64,000 nucleotides of DNA from Metarhizobium sp964253915 (GTDB taxonomy: Bacteria > Pseudomonadota > Alphaproteobacteria > Rhizobiales > Rhizobiaceae), in contig NZ_CAXUSG020000006.1 in NCBI RefSeq assembly GCF_964253915.1, forward strand, positions 186,001-250,000, written 5' to 3'. Every line of letters starts with the position of its first letter. Position 1 is the stretch's first letter. Shown here piece by piece: positions 17,151 through 26,269 of the stretch. The notes beneath the pieces were generated by a model. The model saw nothing but the letters and a program-made list of their open reading frames with translations, was not told the DNA's origin and searched no databases. A program made the position numbers and the translations under genes.

Positions 17151-18392
17151 TTACTTCGCAGCCTCGACGGCAGCAGCCAGTTCCTTCACGGCGTCTTCAG
17201 CAGACAGTTCGCCGTTGAATTCGCGGGTCACGACGTCGTAGATGGCGTTCTTGACAGCAGCCGGGTTGGCATGGCCGTGGGCCATCGAGCCGAACAGCTT
17301 GCCGTTCTTGTCTGCGTCTGCGAGGTCGGCCATGGCCTTCTTGCCGCAAGCGTCGAAGGCTTCGTTGGAAACGTCCGTGCGTGCCGGAGCCGAACCCTTG
17401 ACGACGTTGAAAGCGGACTGGAAGACCGGGCTTTCGATGGCCGAAGCCATCGCCATCTGCGCCGGGATCTTGTCGTCGGCAACCTTGAACATCGCGAACT
17501 GGTCGGAGTTGAAGGTTACAGACCCTTGAGTTTCCGGATAACGGATGCAGACGAAGTCGGTGCCGGGCACCTGCTTGGCCTTCACAAACTCGCCCTTCGC
17601 CCAGTCGCCCATGAACTGCACGCCGGCCTTGCCTTCGATGACCATGGCGGATGCCAGGTTCCAGTCGCGGCCGGAGAAATTGTCGTCAACGTAGGAGCGC
17701 AGCTTGGTCATGCGCTCGAAAGCGGTCTTCATCTTGTCGCCGCCCAGAGCAGCCGGGTCGAGATCGATGAAGGCGCTCTTGTAGAAGTCGGTGCCAAGCG
17801 AGAGAACGACGGCGTCGAAGATCGTCGCGTCCTGCCACGGCTGGCCGCCATGAGCGATCGGCGTGATGCCCTGGGCCTTGAAGTTGTCGAGCAGGGCGAC
17901 GAGTTCGTCCCAGTTCTGCGGCTCCTTGCCACCGGCCTTGTCGAGGGCAGCCTTGTTGATCCACATCCAGTTGGTGGAGTGGACGTTGACCGGAGCGGCG
18001 ATCCAGTGGCCGTCATACTTCGAGAACTGCTGCAGGGCGCCCGGGATGACCTTGTCCCAGCCTTCCTTGGCAGCGACGTCATCGAGATTGCCGAGTGCGC
18101 CTTCCTTGGCCCAGTCGAGAATGTCGAAGCCGAGCATCTGCACGGCGGTCGGCGCGTTGCCGGCCGTAACGCGGGCGCGCAGGACGGTCATGGCTTCCGT
18201 GCCGCCACCGCCGGCAACAGGCATGTCGGTCCAGGAAATGCCCTTGCCTTCGAGGTCCTTCTTGAGGACGTCGAGAGCGGCAGCTTCACCGCCGGATGTC
18301 CACCAGTGCAGAACTTCCACGTTCTCGGCAGCCTGTGCGGCGCCTGCCATCATTGCCAATGCTACTGCCGTCGTCGTCAAAAACTTGCGCAT
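17151..18392 (-). CDS. CUT1 sugar ABC transporter substrate-binding protein (glucose/mannose-like)
   Basis: A 413-residue exported binding protein. The ATG at 18392 has GGGAGG upstream and starts a clear signal peptide (MRKFLTTTAVALAMMAGAAQA). The mature N-terminus VEVLHWWTSGGEAAAL and the RARVTAGNAPTAVQM and GDWAKGEF segments resemble the glucose/mannose-binding proteins of Thermus and of Pseudomonas GtsA. The ligand is therefore probably glucose, mannose or a close relative. It is the first gene of the transporter locus and is transcribed away from the LacI regulator gene. Confidence 0.9.
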   Translation of the reverse strand: MRKFLTTTAVALAMMAGAAQAAENVEVLHWWTSGGEAAALDVLKKDLEGKGISWTDMPVAGGGGTEAMTVLRARVTAGNAPTAVQMLGFDILDWAKEGALGNLDDVAAKEGWDKVIPGALQQFSKYDGHWIAAPVNVHSTNWMWINKAALDKAGGKEPQNWDELVALLDNFKAQGITPIAHGGQPWQDATIFDAVVLSLGTDFYKSAFIDLDPAALGGDKMKTAFERMTKLRSYVDDNFSGRDWNLASAMVIEGKAGVQFMGDWAKGEFVKAKQVPGTDFVCIRYPETQGSVTFNSDQFAMFKVADDKIPAQMAMASAIESPVFQSAFNVVKGSAPARTDVSNEAFDACGKKAMADLADADKNGKLFGSMAHGHANPAAVKNAIYDVVTREFNGELSAEDAVKELAAAVEAAK

Positions 18393-18502
18393 CGTATACC
18401 TCCCGTTTGCAAGTTGTGTCGGCGGAAACTCCCTCTCCGCCGCTGTGCTCATCGCGTCCTTCCCGAGGACGAGTGGGCCACGGCCTCCCGGCCGTTGGTG
18501 CC

Positions 18503-18533
18503 ATTTAAAACGTTATAAATCCCATCAAGTCAA
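18503..18533 (-). promoter_or_regulatory. Candidate promoter and LacI-type operator for the sugar transporter
   Basis: ATTTAAAACGTTATAAAT (18503-18520) is an 18-bp inverted repeat with a single mismatched pair and the central CG typical of LacI-family operators. On the minus strand a TTGACT (18533-18528) followed after 17 bases by TTTTAA (18510-18505) could be the promoter of the binding-protein gene. The operator would cover the -10 region, which fits repression. A half-site-like ATTTAAATCG occurs near 18639, closer to the regulator gene. Confidence 0.6.
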
Positions 18534-18670
18534 GGTCCGGCGGGGCTGCCTCCGGAAATTGATTTGACCATCGTTAACTCTTGAATTTCCATCGTTTTTG
18601 GTGTCAGCGCCCTATGTGTTACGTACCGCATTGCACAATTTAAATCGTTTGCAGCGCAAGATTGCCTGGG

Positions 18671-19780
18671 ATGCCCGACCGCGTTAAGGTGCCGCCGCAA
18701 ATGCGAAGAGAGAAGACGAGCCACGTGTCCAGCATACCGAAATTTCCTGCCGGAGAGGGCAAGGGTGGCGCCAGGAAGGGCAAGCCGACGCTTCGCACCA
18801 TCGCGGAGCTGACCGGCCTTGCCGTTACCACCGTTTCCCGGGCGCTCAGCGATGCGCCGCAGATCTCCGCCGAGACGCGCCGGCGCGTTCACCAGGTGGC
18901 CTCCGAGATCGGTTATTCCCCGGATCGCGCCGCCCAGCGCCTGAAGACGGGGCGAACCAATGTCATCGCCGTGCTGCTCGAGCCGCACGAGGAAATCCTC
19001 GGATACGGCACCTCGATCATGGCCGGCGTCGCCAAGGCGATGCAGGGCACCGCCTACCACCTGATCGTCATGCCGAACCTGCTGCACACCAGCAACATGG
19101 CGGCCGTCAGCTACATCATGCGCAACGGCATGGCCGACGGGCTGATCATCTCGCGCACCGAGCCGCTCGATCCGCGCGTCAAACTGCTGATGGAGAATGA
19201 CTTTCCTTTCGTCACCCACGGACGGACGGAACTTTCCAGTTCCCATCCCTACGTCGACTACGACAATTTCACCTTCACTTATGAGGCCACCAAGCGGCTG
19301 ATCGCCAAGGGAAGGCGCAAGCCGGCGCTGATCAGCGGCCCGTCGCAATTCACCTTCGCCAGCCACATCCTGCACGGCTTCATGACCGCCGTGCGCGAGG
19401 CCGGTTGCCCCTACGAGATCATTTCCGACATCGACCTCGACCATCCGGCCGGCGTCATCCGCGACCGGATCGCCACACGCTATCGGCAGGGCGATGCGCC
19501 GGATGCCTATATGTGCGGCGGCGAAGTCTGTGCGCTGGCGACGATCACTGGTATGAGCGATTGCGGCCTGACGCTCGGCGTCGAATACGACATCGTTGCC
19601 AAGCAGACCTCGCAGCTTCTCTCCGCCATCCAGCCGCAGGTCGAAAGCATCTACGAGGACCTGATGGCGACCGGCGAACATATGGGCCGCATCCTGCAGA
19701 AACGCATCGCCGGCGAGACGGATATGCGCGAGTTGCAGATGCTGCTCTGTCCCGAAGGGCCGTTTCGCGACGCGACGTGA
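18671..19780 (+). CDS. LacI-family transcriptional regulator (AglR-like)
   Basis: A 369-residue regulator. The DNA-binding helices are TLRTIAELTGLAVTTVSRALSDAPQ (about residues 38-62), followed by the hinge RVHQVASEIGYSPDRAAQRLKTGRT and a sugar-binding periplasmic-type core. The start is uncertain: ATGs at 18671 and 18701 and a GTG at 18725 with a purine-rich site upstream are all possible. It is divergent from the sugar-transporter binding-protein gene, which fits local control of that locus. Confidence 0.88.
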   Translation: MPDRVKVPPQMRREKTSHVSSIPKFPAGEGKGGARKGKPTLRTIAELTGLAVTTVSRALSDAPQISAETRRRVHQVASEIGYSPDRAAQRLKTGRTNVIAVLLEPHEEILGYGTSIMAGVAKAMQGTAYHLIVMPNLLHTSNMAAVSYIMRNGMADGLIISRTEPLDPRVKLLMENDFPFVTHGRTELSSSHPYVDYDNFTFTYEATKRLIAKGRRKPALISGPSQFTFASHILHGFMTAVREAGCPYEIISDIDLDHPAGVIRDRIATRYRQGDAPDAYMCGGEVCALATITGMSDCGLTLGVEYDIVAKQTSQLLSAIQPQVESIYEDLMATGEHMGRILQKRIAGETDMRELQMLLCPEGPFRDAT

Positions 19781-19857
19781 GGAGGGCGTAAGACGCCCGG
19801 CATTTCCTGTCATCTTGTCCCTCCTTTCTCTGAAGAGCCTGTTGCTATTCCTGAAAA

Positions 19858-21366
19858 TTACCGCGGCATCCACCAGCCGGTGCGGCTGCCGATATGCATG
19901 TTGAGTGTCTTCGTCTCGGTGTAATCCTCCACCGCATGGCGGCCGAGTTCGCGGCCGAGGCCGGACTGCTTGTAGCCGCCGAAGGGCAGCTCCGAGGCGC
20001 CATCCATGAAGGTGTTCATCCAGACCGTGCCGGCGCGCACCTTGCGGCCGATCGTCAGGCAGGTGTCGAAATCGCGGCTCCAGACGCCGGCCGACAGGCC
20101 GTAGTCGACCGAATTGGCAATGCGGATCGCCTCTTCCGTCGTTTCGAATGTCAGCACCGAAAGCACCGGCCCGAACACTTCCTCGCGGGCAACGGCCATG
20201 TCCGGCTTGACGTCAGAGAGGATGGTCGGCGCCATAAACTGGCCGAGACCAAGATCGAGCGTGCCGCCGCCGAAGGCCATGGTCGCGCCGTTTTGCATCG
20301 CGCCCGATACATAGCCGCTGATCTTGTCGAGATGCTGCGGGGTGATGATCGCGCCGACCTGGGTCGACGGGTCGAGCGGATCGCCGACCTTGACCTTCTT
20401 CGACAGTTCGGCAACGCGGGCGACAACATCGCTGGCGATGCTCTTGTGCAGGATGAGCCGCGAGCCGGCATTGCAGCATTCGCCGGCATTAAAATAGGCA
20501 CCGAAGACGGCGGCATCGATAAAGGCATCGAGATCGCAATCGGGGAAGACGATCTGCGGGTTCTTGCCGCCGAGTTCCAGCGATACTTTTTTCAGCGTCT
20601 GGGCCGCATTGGCCATGGTCAGCCGGCCGACCCCGGTGGAGCCGGTAAAGGAGACCATGTCGATATCGGGATGGCTGGTCAAAGTCGGGCCGACCTCGGC
20701 GCCGGTGCCGACGATGATGTTGACGACGCCTTCCGGCACGCCGGCTTCCAGCAGGATTTCACCCAGAACCAGGGTCGAACCCGAGGTCAGTTCCGAAGGC
20801 TTGACCACCGTCGTGCAGCCGGCGGCGAGCGCGAAGGGCAGTTTCTGGCCGACGATCAGGAAGGGGAAATTCCACGGCGTGATGATCGAGACGACACCGA
20901 CCGCCTCGCGCAGCACGACGCCGAGGGTGCCGTCACCCAGCGCGTTGTAGCTCTCGCCGTGCAGGTCGCGGGCAAGGGCTGCCGCATAACGCCAGATATC
21001 GACGGAGCCGGCGATTTCGCCGCGCACCTGGGAGATCGGCTTGCCGGCCTCGATGGCATCGAGGAAGGCGAGTTCTTCGGCCCGCTCGGCGATCAGGTCG
21101 GCGGCTTTCAACAGGATGCGGGAACGCTCCGAGGCAGTCATGCGCGGCCAGGGGCCGTTGTCGAAGGCTTCGCGGGCGACGGAGATGGCGCGCTCGGCAT
21201 CCACCTTCGTGGCGGCCTGATAACGGCTGACGGTGACGCCGTGGCTCGGCGCTACGCGCTCGATGGTGCGGCCCTCGGCACCCTTGCCCCAAGTGCCGCC
21301 GATGAGCATGGAGAATTCGCGCAGCTTCAGGTCTGCCGTCGGCTTCGGGCGGATTTCGATCGTCAT
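19858..21366 (-). CDS. NAD(P)-dependent aldehyde dehydrogenase
   Basis: A 502-residue aldehyde dehydrogenase. It has the cofactor segments ITPWNFPFLI and FTGSTGVGR, the catalytic glutamate in LELGGKNPQ, and the nucleophilic cysteine in the FNAGECCNAGSRL region. The ATG at 21366 has GGGAGA at better spacing than the ATG at 21372 and overlaps the stop of the enoyl-CoA hydratase gene. It is the last gene of a five-gene operon and would oxidise an aldehyde intermediate. The substrate is unknown. Confidence 0.9.
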   Translation of the reverse strand: MTIEIRPKPTADLKLREFSMLIGGTWGKGAEGRTIERVAPSHGVTVSRYQAATKVDAERAISVAREAFDNGPWPRMTASERSRILLKAADLIAERAEELAFLDAIEAGKPISQVRGEIAGSVDIWRYAAALARDLHGESYNALGDGTLGVVLREAVGVVSIITPWNFPFLIVGQKLPFALAAGCTTVVKPSELTSGSTLVLGEILLEAGVPEGVVNIIVGTGAEVGPTLTSHPDIDMVSFTGSTGVGRLTMANAAQTLKKVSLELGGKNPQIVFPDCDLDAFIDAAVFGAYFNAGECCNAGSRLILHKSIASDVVARVAELSKKVKVGDPLDPSTQVGAIITPQHLDKISGYVSGAMQNGATMAFGGGTLDLGLGQFMAPTILSDVKPDMAVAREEVFGPVLSVLTFETTEEAIRIANSVDYGLSAGVWSRDFDTCLTIGRKVRAGTVWMNTFMDGASELPFGGYKQSGLGRELGRHAVEDYTETKTLNMHIGSRTGWWMPR

Positions 21367-22145
21367 TACCATTCTCCCGTAAAATGTGCGGCGCGCTTTT
21401 CCGAAAAGGCCGCGACGCCTTCCTTCAGATCGCCGGTCTTGGCGACGAGGATGGAGCCCAGCGCCTCGACGGCTGCACCATTGTCTTCACCGTTGGCAAC
21501 GGCGAGCATCAGTTTTGAAATTTCGAGCGCTGCCGGTCCGCGGGTCGCGATGCGGGCAGCGTATTCCTTTGCGGCGGAGACGACGGTGCCGGTCTCGACC
21601 ACCATGTCCGTCAAGCCATTCTGCAAGGCTTCTGCCGCGGAAAAGATCTCACCGCCCAGCACCATGCGCCGGACGATCTGCGCCCCGAAACGTTTGACCA
21701 GCCGTTGCGTGCCCGACCAGCCCGGCACCATGCCGAGCGAGGTTTCCGGCATGCCGATGCGGATCTGGCTTTCGGCGATGCGGATATCGGCGGCACCCGC
21801 CAGTTCCAAACCGCCGCCCAGCGCGTGGCCGTTCATGGCGGCGATCAGCGGCATGCGCAACGTCGCCAGCCGGTCGAACACCCGGTGGCCGAAACGCACC
21901 CATTGATGGCCGAATTCGTTGGCGCTCATGCCGCCCCAGGCCTTGATGTCGCCGCCGGCGGAAAAACCCTTGCCCTCGCCGGTGAGGATGGCGACGCGGA
22001 TATCGGCATTGGCCTCCACCGTGTCACAGGCGCTTGCGAGCGCCTTCAGCATGTCGATGTCGAAGGCATTGAGTTTTTCCGGGCGCGACACGGTCATGAT
22101 CGCGACCGGTCCCTCAACCTCGATGCGGACGCCCTTCTCAGCCAT
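21366..22145 (-). CDS. Enoyl-CoA hydratase/isomerase family protein
   Basis: A 259-residue crotonase-fold protein. The oxyanion-hole segment FSAGGDIKAWGG and both glutamates expected for a hydratase (GHALGGGLELAGAADIR and PETSLGMVPGWSG) are present. Start and stop overlap the neighbouring genes, so it is translationally coupled to the CoA-transferase upstream and the aldehyde dehydrogenase downstream. It probably hydrates an unsaturated CoA ester made by the transferase. Confidence 0.9.
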   Translation of the reverse strand: MAEKGVRIEVEGPVAIMTVSRPEKLNAFDIDMLKALASACDTVEANADIRVAILTGEGKGFSAGGDIKAWGGMSANEFGHQWVRFGHRVFDRLATLRMPLIAAMNGHALGGGLELAGAADIRIAESQIRIGMPETSLGMVPGWSGTQRLVKRFGAQIVRRMVLGGEIFSAAEALQNGLTDMVVETGTVVSAAKEYAARIATRGPAALEISKLMLAVANGEDNGAAVEALGSILVAKTGDLKEGVAAFSEKRAAHFTGEW

Positions 22146-23751
22146 GGGTCGCTCCCGTCAGCGTGCGCGGCGCCTTGATCGGCAGCGTCAGGTGGAGTGG
22201 GGCTTCGCTGAACAGCGCTGCATCCATGGTCTTGAGCGTGTCGGAAACGATCAGCGGGAATTCCGCCTGGTCGAGGATATGCGCCTCCAGGTCGACACCG
22301 GGCGCGATTTCCGTGAGCACGATGCCCTCAGGCGTCAGCTTCATCACCGCACGTTCGGTGACATAGGTGATGTCCTGCCCCTGCTCGACGGCGCGGCGGC
22401 CGGAGAAGGTGACATGTTCGACCTCGTTCACCAGCTTCTTCAGCTTGCCGTCCTTCTCGATCACCAGTTTGCCGGCCTCGATGGCGAGCTTGGCGCCGGC
22501 ATTAAACATGCCGGAGAAGACGATCTTTTTCGCCCTTGCGGTGATATCGACAAACCCGCCGGCGCCGGCCGTCACATGCGGACGGAAGGAAAGTTTTGAG
22601 ACGTTGACCGAACCATCGCGGCCGATTTCCAGGAAGGAGAGCAGCGAAGCATCGAAACCCGCACCCTGGAAATAGGTGAACTGGTAGGGCGAGGGCATAT
22701 AGGCATCGGCATTCGAGGCGCAGCCGAAGGCGAAATCGAGCAGCGGCACGCCACCGACGGCACCCTGTTCGATCACCCAGGTGATCGCGCCGTGCAGGCC
22801 TTCTTCGAGCAGGATGCGCGGCACGTTGGCGGAAATGCCGAAGCCGAGATTGACGCAGCTTCCCGCTTCCAGCTCCTGCGCCACGCGGCGGGCGATGACC
22901 TTCTGGACGTTGAATTCCGGCACGCGAAAGCTGTCGAGCGGGCGAAAAATTTCGCCCGAGATCGCCGGGTCGTAGAGCGTCTGCGTCGTCTGCTTCTGGT
23001 CGGGATCAACGATGACGTAGTCCACCAGCATGCCGGGCACGCGCACATCATGCGGCTTCAGCGAGCCTTCCTTGGTGATGCGCTTGACCTGGGCGATGAC
23101 GATGCCGCCATTGTTGCGGGCAGCGAGCGCCTGATCGAGGCCGCCGAGATAAGCGCCTTCATGCTCGTAGGTCAGGTTGCCGCGTTCGTCCGCCGTCGTG
23201 GCGCGGATGATCGCCACCTGCGGCGCAATAGCCGGGAAATAGAGGTATTCGTCACCGGCGAAGGTGATCTTTTCCACCACCGCCTCGGCCTTCGCCGCCT
23301 CGTTCATGGCGCAGCCATGGCGGGAGGGGTCGACGAAGGTATCCAGGCCGATCTTGGTGATGACGCCGGGGCGCTTGGCCGCCGCCTCGCGGTGCATGTC
23401 GAACAGCACGCCCGAGGGGATGTTGTAGGCCGGGATCTGGTTGCCCGTGATCATCTGCCAGATGAGCGGCGGCTCGGCGGAGGACGGCCCGGAAGGATAG
23501 GAACCGCCGATGATCTTCTTCAGCAGGCCCTTCTTGGCGATGTAATCCACCCCCTTGATGCCGCTCATGTCGCCGGCGGCGATCGGGTGCAGCGTGGTGA
23601 TATCCTGCGGATGGCCGGTGGCGTCGAAACGCTCGCCGATGGCCTTCAGCATCAGGTCCGGGCAGCCGAGGCCGCTCGACGACGAGACGGAAACGATCGC
23701 TCCATCGGGGATCAGGGCTGCGGCTTCAGAGGGGGTGATGTGCTTGTTCAT
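22138..23751 (-). CDS. Acetate CoA-transferase, YdiF type
   Basis: A 537-residue single-chain family I CoA-transferase in which the alpha and beta halves are fused (GSGG-like SSSSGLGCPD near residue 25; second half from about 285). The catalytic glutamate is most likely Glu328 in VIEQGAVGG. These enzymes move CoA from acetyl-CoA to an organic acid. The gene begins 9 bp after the anhydrofructose-reductase-like gene and overlaps the hydratase start, so it is in the same operon. Confidence 0.9.
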   Translation of the reverse strand: MNKHITPSEAAALIPDGAIVSVSSSSGLGCPDLMLKAIGERFDATGHPQDITTLHPIAAGDMSGIKGVDYIAKKGLLKKIIGGSYPSGPSSAEPPLIWQMITGNQIPAYNIPSGVLFDMHREAAAKRPGVITKIGLDTFVDPSRHGCAMNEAAKAEAVVEKITFAGDEYLYFPAIAPQVAIIRATTADERGNLTYEHEGAYLGGLDQALAARNNGGIVIAQVKRITKEGSLKPHDVRVPGMLVDYVIVDPDQKQTTQTLYDPAISGEIFRPLDSFRVPEFNVQKVIARRVAQELEAGSCVNLGFGISANVPRILLEEGLHGAITWVIEQGAVGGVPLLDFAFGCASNADAYMPSPYQFTYFQGAGFDASLLSFLEIGRDGSVNVSKLSFRPHVTAGAGGFVDITARAKKIVFSGMFNAGAKLAIEAGKLVIEKDGKLKKLVNEVEHVTFSGRRAVEQGQDITYVTERAVMKLTPEGIVLTEIAPGVDLEAHILDQAEFPLIVSDTLKTMDAALFSEAPLHLTLPIKAPRTLTGATHG

Positions 23752-23760
23752 TTCAACAAC

Positions 23761-24762
23761 TCAAAGTCCAGGTTCGATCTTGGCGGTCGCGCCGGTTTCG
23801 GCAGCTTTGGCGACGGCAAGGCCGGTTGCCAGCGACCAGAGACCGTCCTCGCCGGTGCAGAGCGGCTTGCCGTTGCCGGCAATGGCCGCGTCGAAGGCGA
23901 TCAGCGTGTTTTCGTAGAGATTGCGGTGGTCGAGCGGCAGGGACTGCTCGCCCTCGGCATTGCGCAGGATCACGGTGCCGACCGGTTTTTGCGTCATGCA
24001 ATGGCTGCCGAGAAGCGAGCCTTCCGAACCATGCACTTCCAGTGCCGTCACCGCATATTTGGTGGTGAAACCATCGTGGAAATGGGCGATCAGGCCGGAT
24101 TGGAAGCGCAGCACGCTCATCGCCGCATCTTCGAGGCCGGCTTTCGCCATGCCGCCATGCTGGGTGAAGGCAATCGCCTCGACCGGATCTTCGCCGAGAA
24201 CGAAACGCAGGGCATCGGTATCGTGCACGGTCAGGTCGAGGATCGCGCCGCCGCCGGCTTCCGGCTTGTCGAGGCGCCAGCCCTGCAGGTGTTCCGGCAG
24301 GTAACCGGCATGGCAGATGCGGGCGGCGATCGGCTTGCCGATCCTGCCGGCGGCAATGGCATCGCGGATGGCACGGTGCGTGGCGGCGCCGCGCAGATGG
24401 TGGTTGGTGGCCATGACGACACCGGCGGCGCGTGCCGCCTCGACCATGGCACGGGCATCCTCCAGGCTGGTCGCCAGCGGTTTTTCGCAGAGGATGTGCT
24501 TGCCGGCCCTGGCGGCGGCGAACACCTGGTCGCGATGCAGTTCGTTGGTGGTGGAGATGTAGACGGCATCGACCTCGGGATCGCCGACCAGCGCCTCCAG
24601 CGTGGTGACCGATTTCGGGATGTTGTGATCGGCGGCATATTTGGCGCCGCGCTCAGCGCTGGTGCTCATCACTGAGACGATCTCTCCCCCGACCGCCCGG
24701 ATGGCATCGATAACCCATTCATGGGCAATCGTGCTGGCGCCAATCAAACCCCACCGCGTCAT
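23761..24762 (-). CDS. afr: 1,5-anhydro-D-fructose reductase (Gfo/Idh/MocA family)
   Basis: A 333-residue NAD(P)H oxidoreductase. As I recall it, the sequence closely matches the Ensifer (Sinorhizobium) morelense enzyme that reduces 1,5-anhydro-D-fructose to 1,5-anhydro-D-mannitol. Ser10, Ala13 and Ser33, which set NADPH preference there, are at the same positions, as are the catalytic Lys94 (CEKP), Asp176 and His180 (ILDLTVHDTD). The ATG at 24762 has GGAGGAGCG upstream and overlaps the stop of the LacI gene (ATGA). In this operon it may act on a related sugar lactone or ketose. Confidence 0.82.
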   Translation of the reverse strand: MTRWGLIGASTIAHEWVIDAIRAVGGEIVSVMSTSAERGAKYAADHNIPKSVTTLEALVGDPEVDAVYISTTNELHRDQVFAAARAGKHILCEKPLATSLEDARAMVEAARAAGVVMATNHHLRGAATHRAIRDAIAAGRIGKPIAARICHAGYLPEHLQGWRLDKPEAGGGAILDLTVHDTDALRFVLGEDPVEAIAFTQHGGMAKAGLEDAAMSVLRFQSGLIAHFHDGFTTKYAVTALEVHGSEGSLLGSHCMTQKPVGTVILRNAEGEQSLPLDHRNLYENTLIAFDAAIAGNGKPLCTGEDGLWSLATGLAVAKAAETGATAKIEPGL

Positions 24763-25799
24763 ACCGCGCTCCTCCATTTTTGATTTCTCGCGCCACAGCT
24801 CTGGCGCACCACAAGGCGCACCGCGCCGACGATTGCCTCGGGCTCGGCCTTGCCGGCATTGATCTGCTTCATCAAAAGCTGCGCCGCCCGCCGACCCATG
24901 CCCTGCGGATCGACATTGACCGTGGTCAGCGCCGGCACCGCCGTCTTTGCCTCGATCACATCGTCGAAGCCGATCACCGCAAAATCGGCGCCGGGTTCCA
25001 TGCGCCGGGCGCGCAGGCCGTCACAGACGCCGAAGGCGACCGCATCGTTGAAGCAGAGCGCTGCCGTCGGCCGCTCGGCGATCAGCATGGCGCGCTCGAT
25101 CGCCTCGACACCGCCGGCACGCGACGGTGCCGAACCGACGATCAGTTCATCGGCAAAGGGCAGGCCGGCTGCCGCCAGGCCATCGCGGAAACCCTTGAGG
25201 CGATCTTCGAAGACGGCCGTATCGGGAAAGCCGCCGAGAAAGGCGATGCGGCGATGGCCGAGGCCGGCCAGATGCGCCACCGCCTGCGCCGCACCCATAC
25301 GGTTGTCGGACAGAAGCGACGACACCTTGGCGCCGGAAATGTTGCGCACCGTCAGCACGACGGGGATGCCGCTTGCCACCAGCGGCTTGAAATCCGCAGC
25401 TTCAGTGCCGCGGGCGGGCGAAATGATCAGCCCGGAAATGCCGTGCTCACGCATCGAGGCGATGACCTCGCGCTGGCGATCAATGCTTTCGCCGGTGTTC
25501 GACAGGAACTGTACATAGCCCGCCGACTGCACGACCATGTCGACGCCGACGGCGAGTTCGGCAAAGAAGCTGTTGGTCAGGTCGTTCACGACGATGCCAA
25601 TGATTTTCGACGAGGCGGTCTGGCGCAGGTTGGCGGCGGCACGGTTATAGACGTAACCGAGGTCACGGATGACGGCATTGACCTTCGCCCGCGTCGCCTC
25701 GTTGACCAGCGAACTGCCCTGCAGGACGAGGGAAACGGTCGACTTCGACACGCCGGCGGCGTGCGCGATATCGACAACTGTCACCCGTCCCTTGCTCAT
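24759..25799 (-). CDS. LacI-family transcriptional regulator of the afr operon
   Basis: A 346-residue LacI protein with the helix-turn-helix VTVVDIAHAAGVSKSTVSLVLQGSS at residues 6-30 and a hinge ending in NRAAANLRQTAS, followed by the sugar-binding core. It is the first gene of the minus-strand operon and is divergent from the DUF993 gene. A perfect 14-bp palindrome lies 40 bp upstream of its start and a related one lies before the DUF993 gene, so it probably controls itself, the operon and DUF993. Confidence 0.9.
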   Translation of the reverse strand: MSKGRVTVVDIAHAAGVSKSTVSLVLQGSSLVNEATRAKVNAVIRDLGYVYNRAAANLRQTASSKIIGIVVNDLTNSFFAELAVGVDMVVQSAGYVQFLSNTGESIDRQREVIASMREHGISGLIISPARGTEAADFKPLVASGIPVVLTVRNISGAKVSSLLSDNRMGAAQAVAHLAGLGHRRIAFLGGFPDTAVFEDRLKGFRDGLAAAGLPFADELIVGSAPSRAGGVEAIERAMLIAERPTAALCFNDAVAFGVCDGLRARRMEPGADFAVIGFDDVIEAKTAVPALTTVNVDPQGMGRRAAQLLMKQINAGKAEPEAIVGAVRLVVRQSCGARNQKWRSAV

Positions 25800-25840
25800 C
25801 GCTTCCTCCGCGGCCCTCCCGGCCTTTGTGTCGGTATTAA

Positions 25841-25854
25841 TTGGATCGATCCAA
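25841..25854. promoter_or_regulatory. LacI-type operator upstream of the afr operon
   Basis: TTGGATCGATCCAA is a perfect 14-bp palindrome with the central CG of LacI-family sites, 42 bp upstream of the regulator start. A 12/14 match lies at 26220-26233. Confidence 0.65.
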
Positions 25855-25982
25855 ATTTGTCAAGCGTGAAAATGAAAGACGAGTGGGGATGGAGGGGTTT
25901 TTCAGGCTTTCGGACGATGAAGAGAAAACACCCTTCAAGGAATGCAAGGCCAACGTGGACACGACACTCTCCCACCCCACGC

Positions 25983-26099
25983 CGTCATGCTCGGGCTTGT
26001 CCCGAGCATCCAAACACGCGCATGATTGTATTCTAACTGACTGGTATCACTCCATGAATTTGACCTCGGCAGATCCTCGGGACAAGCCCGAGGATGACG
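25983..26099. repeat. Double-hairpin intergenic element, copy A
   Basis: The element starts CGTCATGCTCGGGCTTGTCC and ends GAGGATGACGG. Its left hairpin (ATGCTCGGG/CCCGAGCAT) and right hairpin (ATCCTCGGG/CCCGAGGAT) each form a stem, and the two hairpins are nearly reverse complements of each other. The same architecture is found at 42024-42130, with a shared GGCAGATCCTCGGGACAAGC right part. Apart from this repeat and the two operators the 25.8-26.27 kb intergenic region shows nothing else. Confidence 0.8.
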
Positions 26100-26219
26100 G
26101 TTGAGGGGAGGACAGAGGCAGACGCAAACACCTGCGGGGATTTTCCGGACGGGTGAGGGGGTTGCACCCGACACCTCCCGCACCCCATCTCGCCATTCCC
26201 ATCAACTCACTCTTGCAAT

Positions 26220-26233
26220 TTGGAACGATCTAA
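26220..26233. promoter_or_regulatory. LacI-type operator upstream of the DUF993 gene
   Basis: TTGGAACGATCTAA matches the afr-operon operator at 12 of 14 positions and lies 37 bp before the DUF993 start. The flanks extend the symmetry (AATTT on the left, AAATT on the right). Confidence 0.55.
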
Positions 26234-26269
26234 ATTATCACCCTCCAAAATCGCGGAGGAACCCAATCG

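Noticed and set aside
19894..24675. Long plus-strand open frames opposite the afr operon
   Set aside because: All five minus-strand genes there have clear family motifs, overlaps and ribosome sites. The plus-strand frames are composition artefacts.
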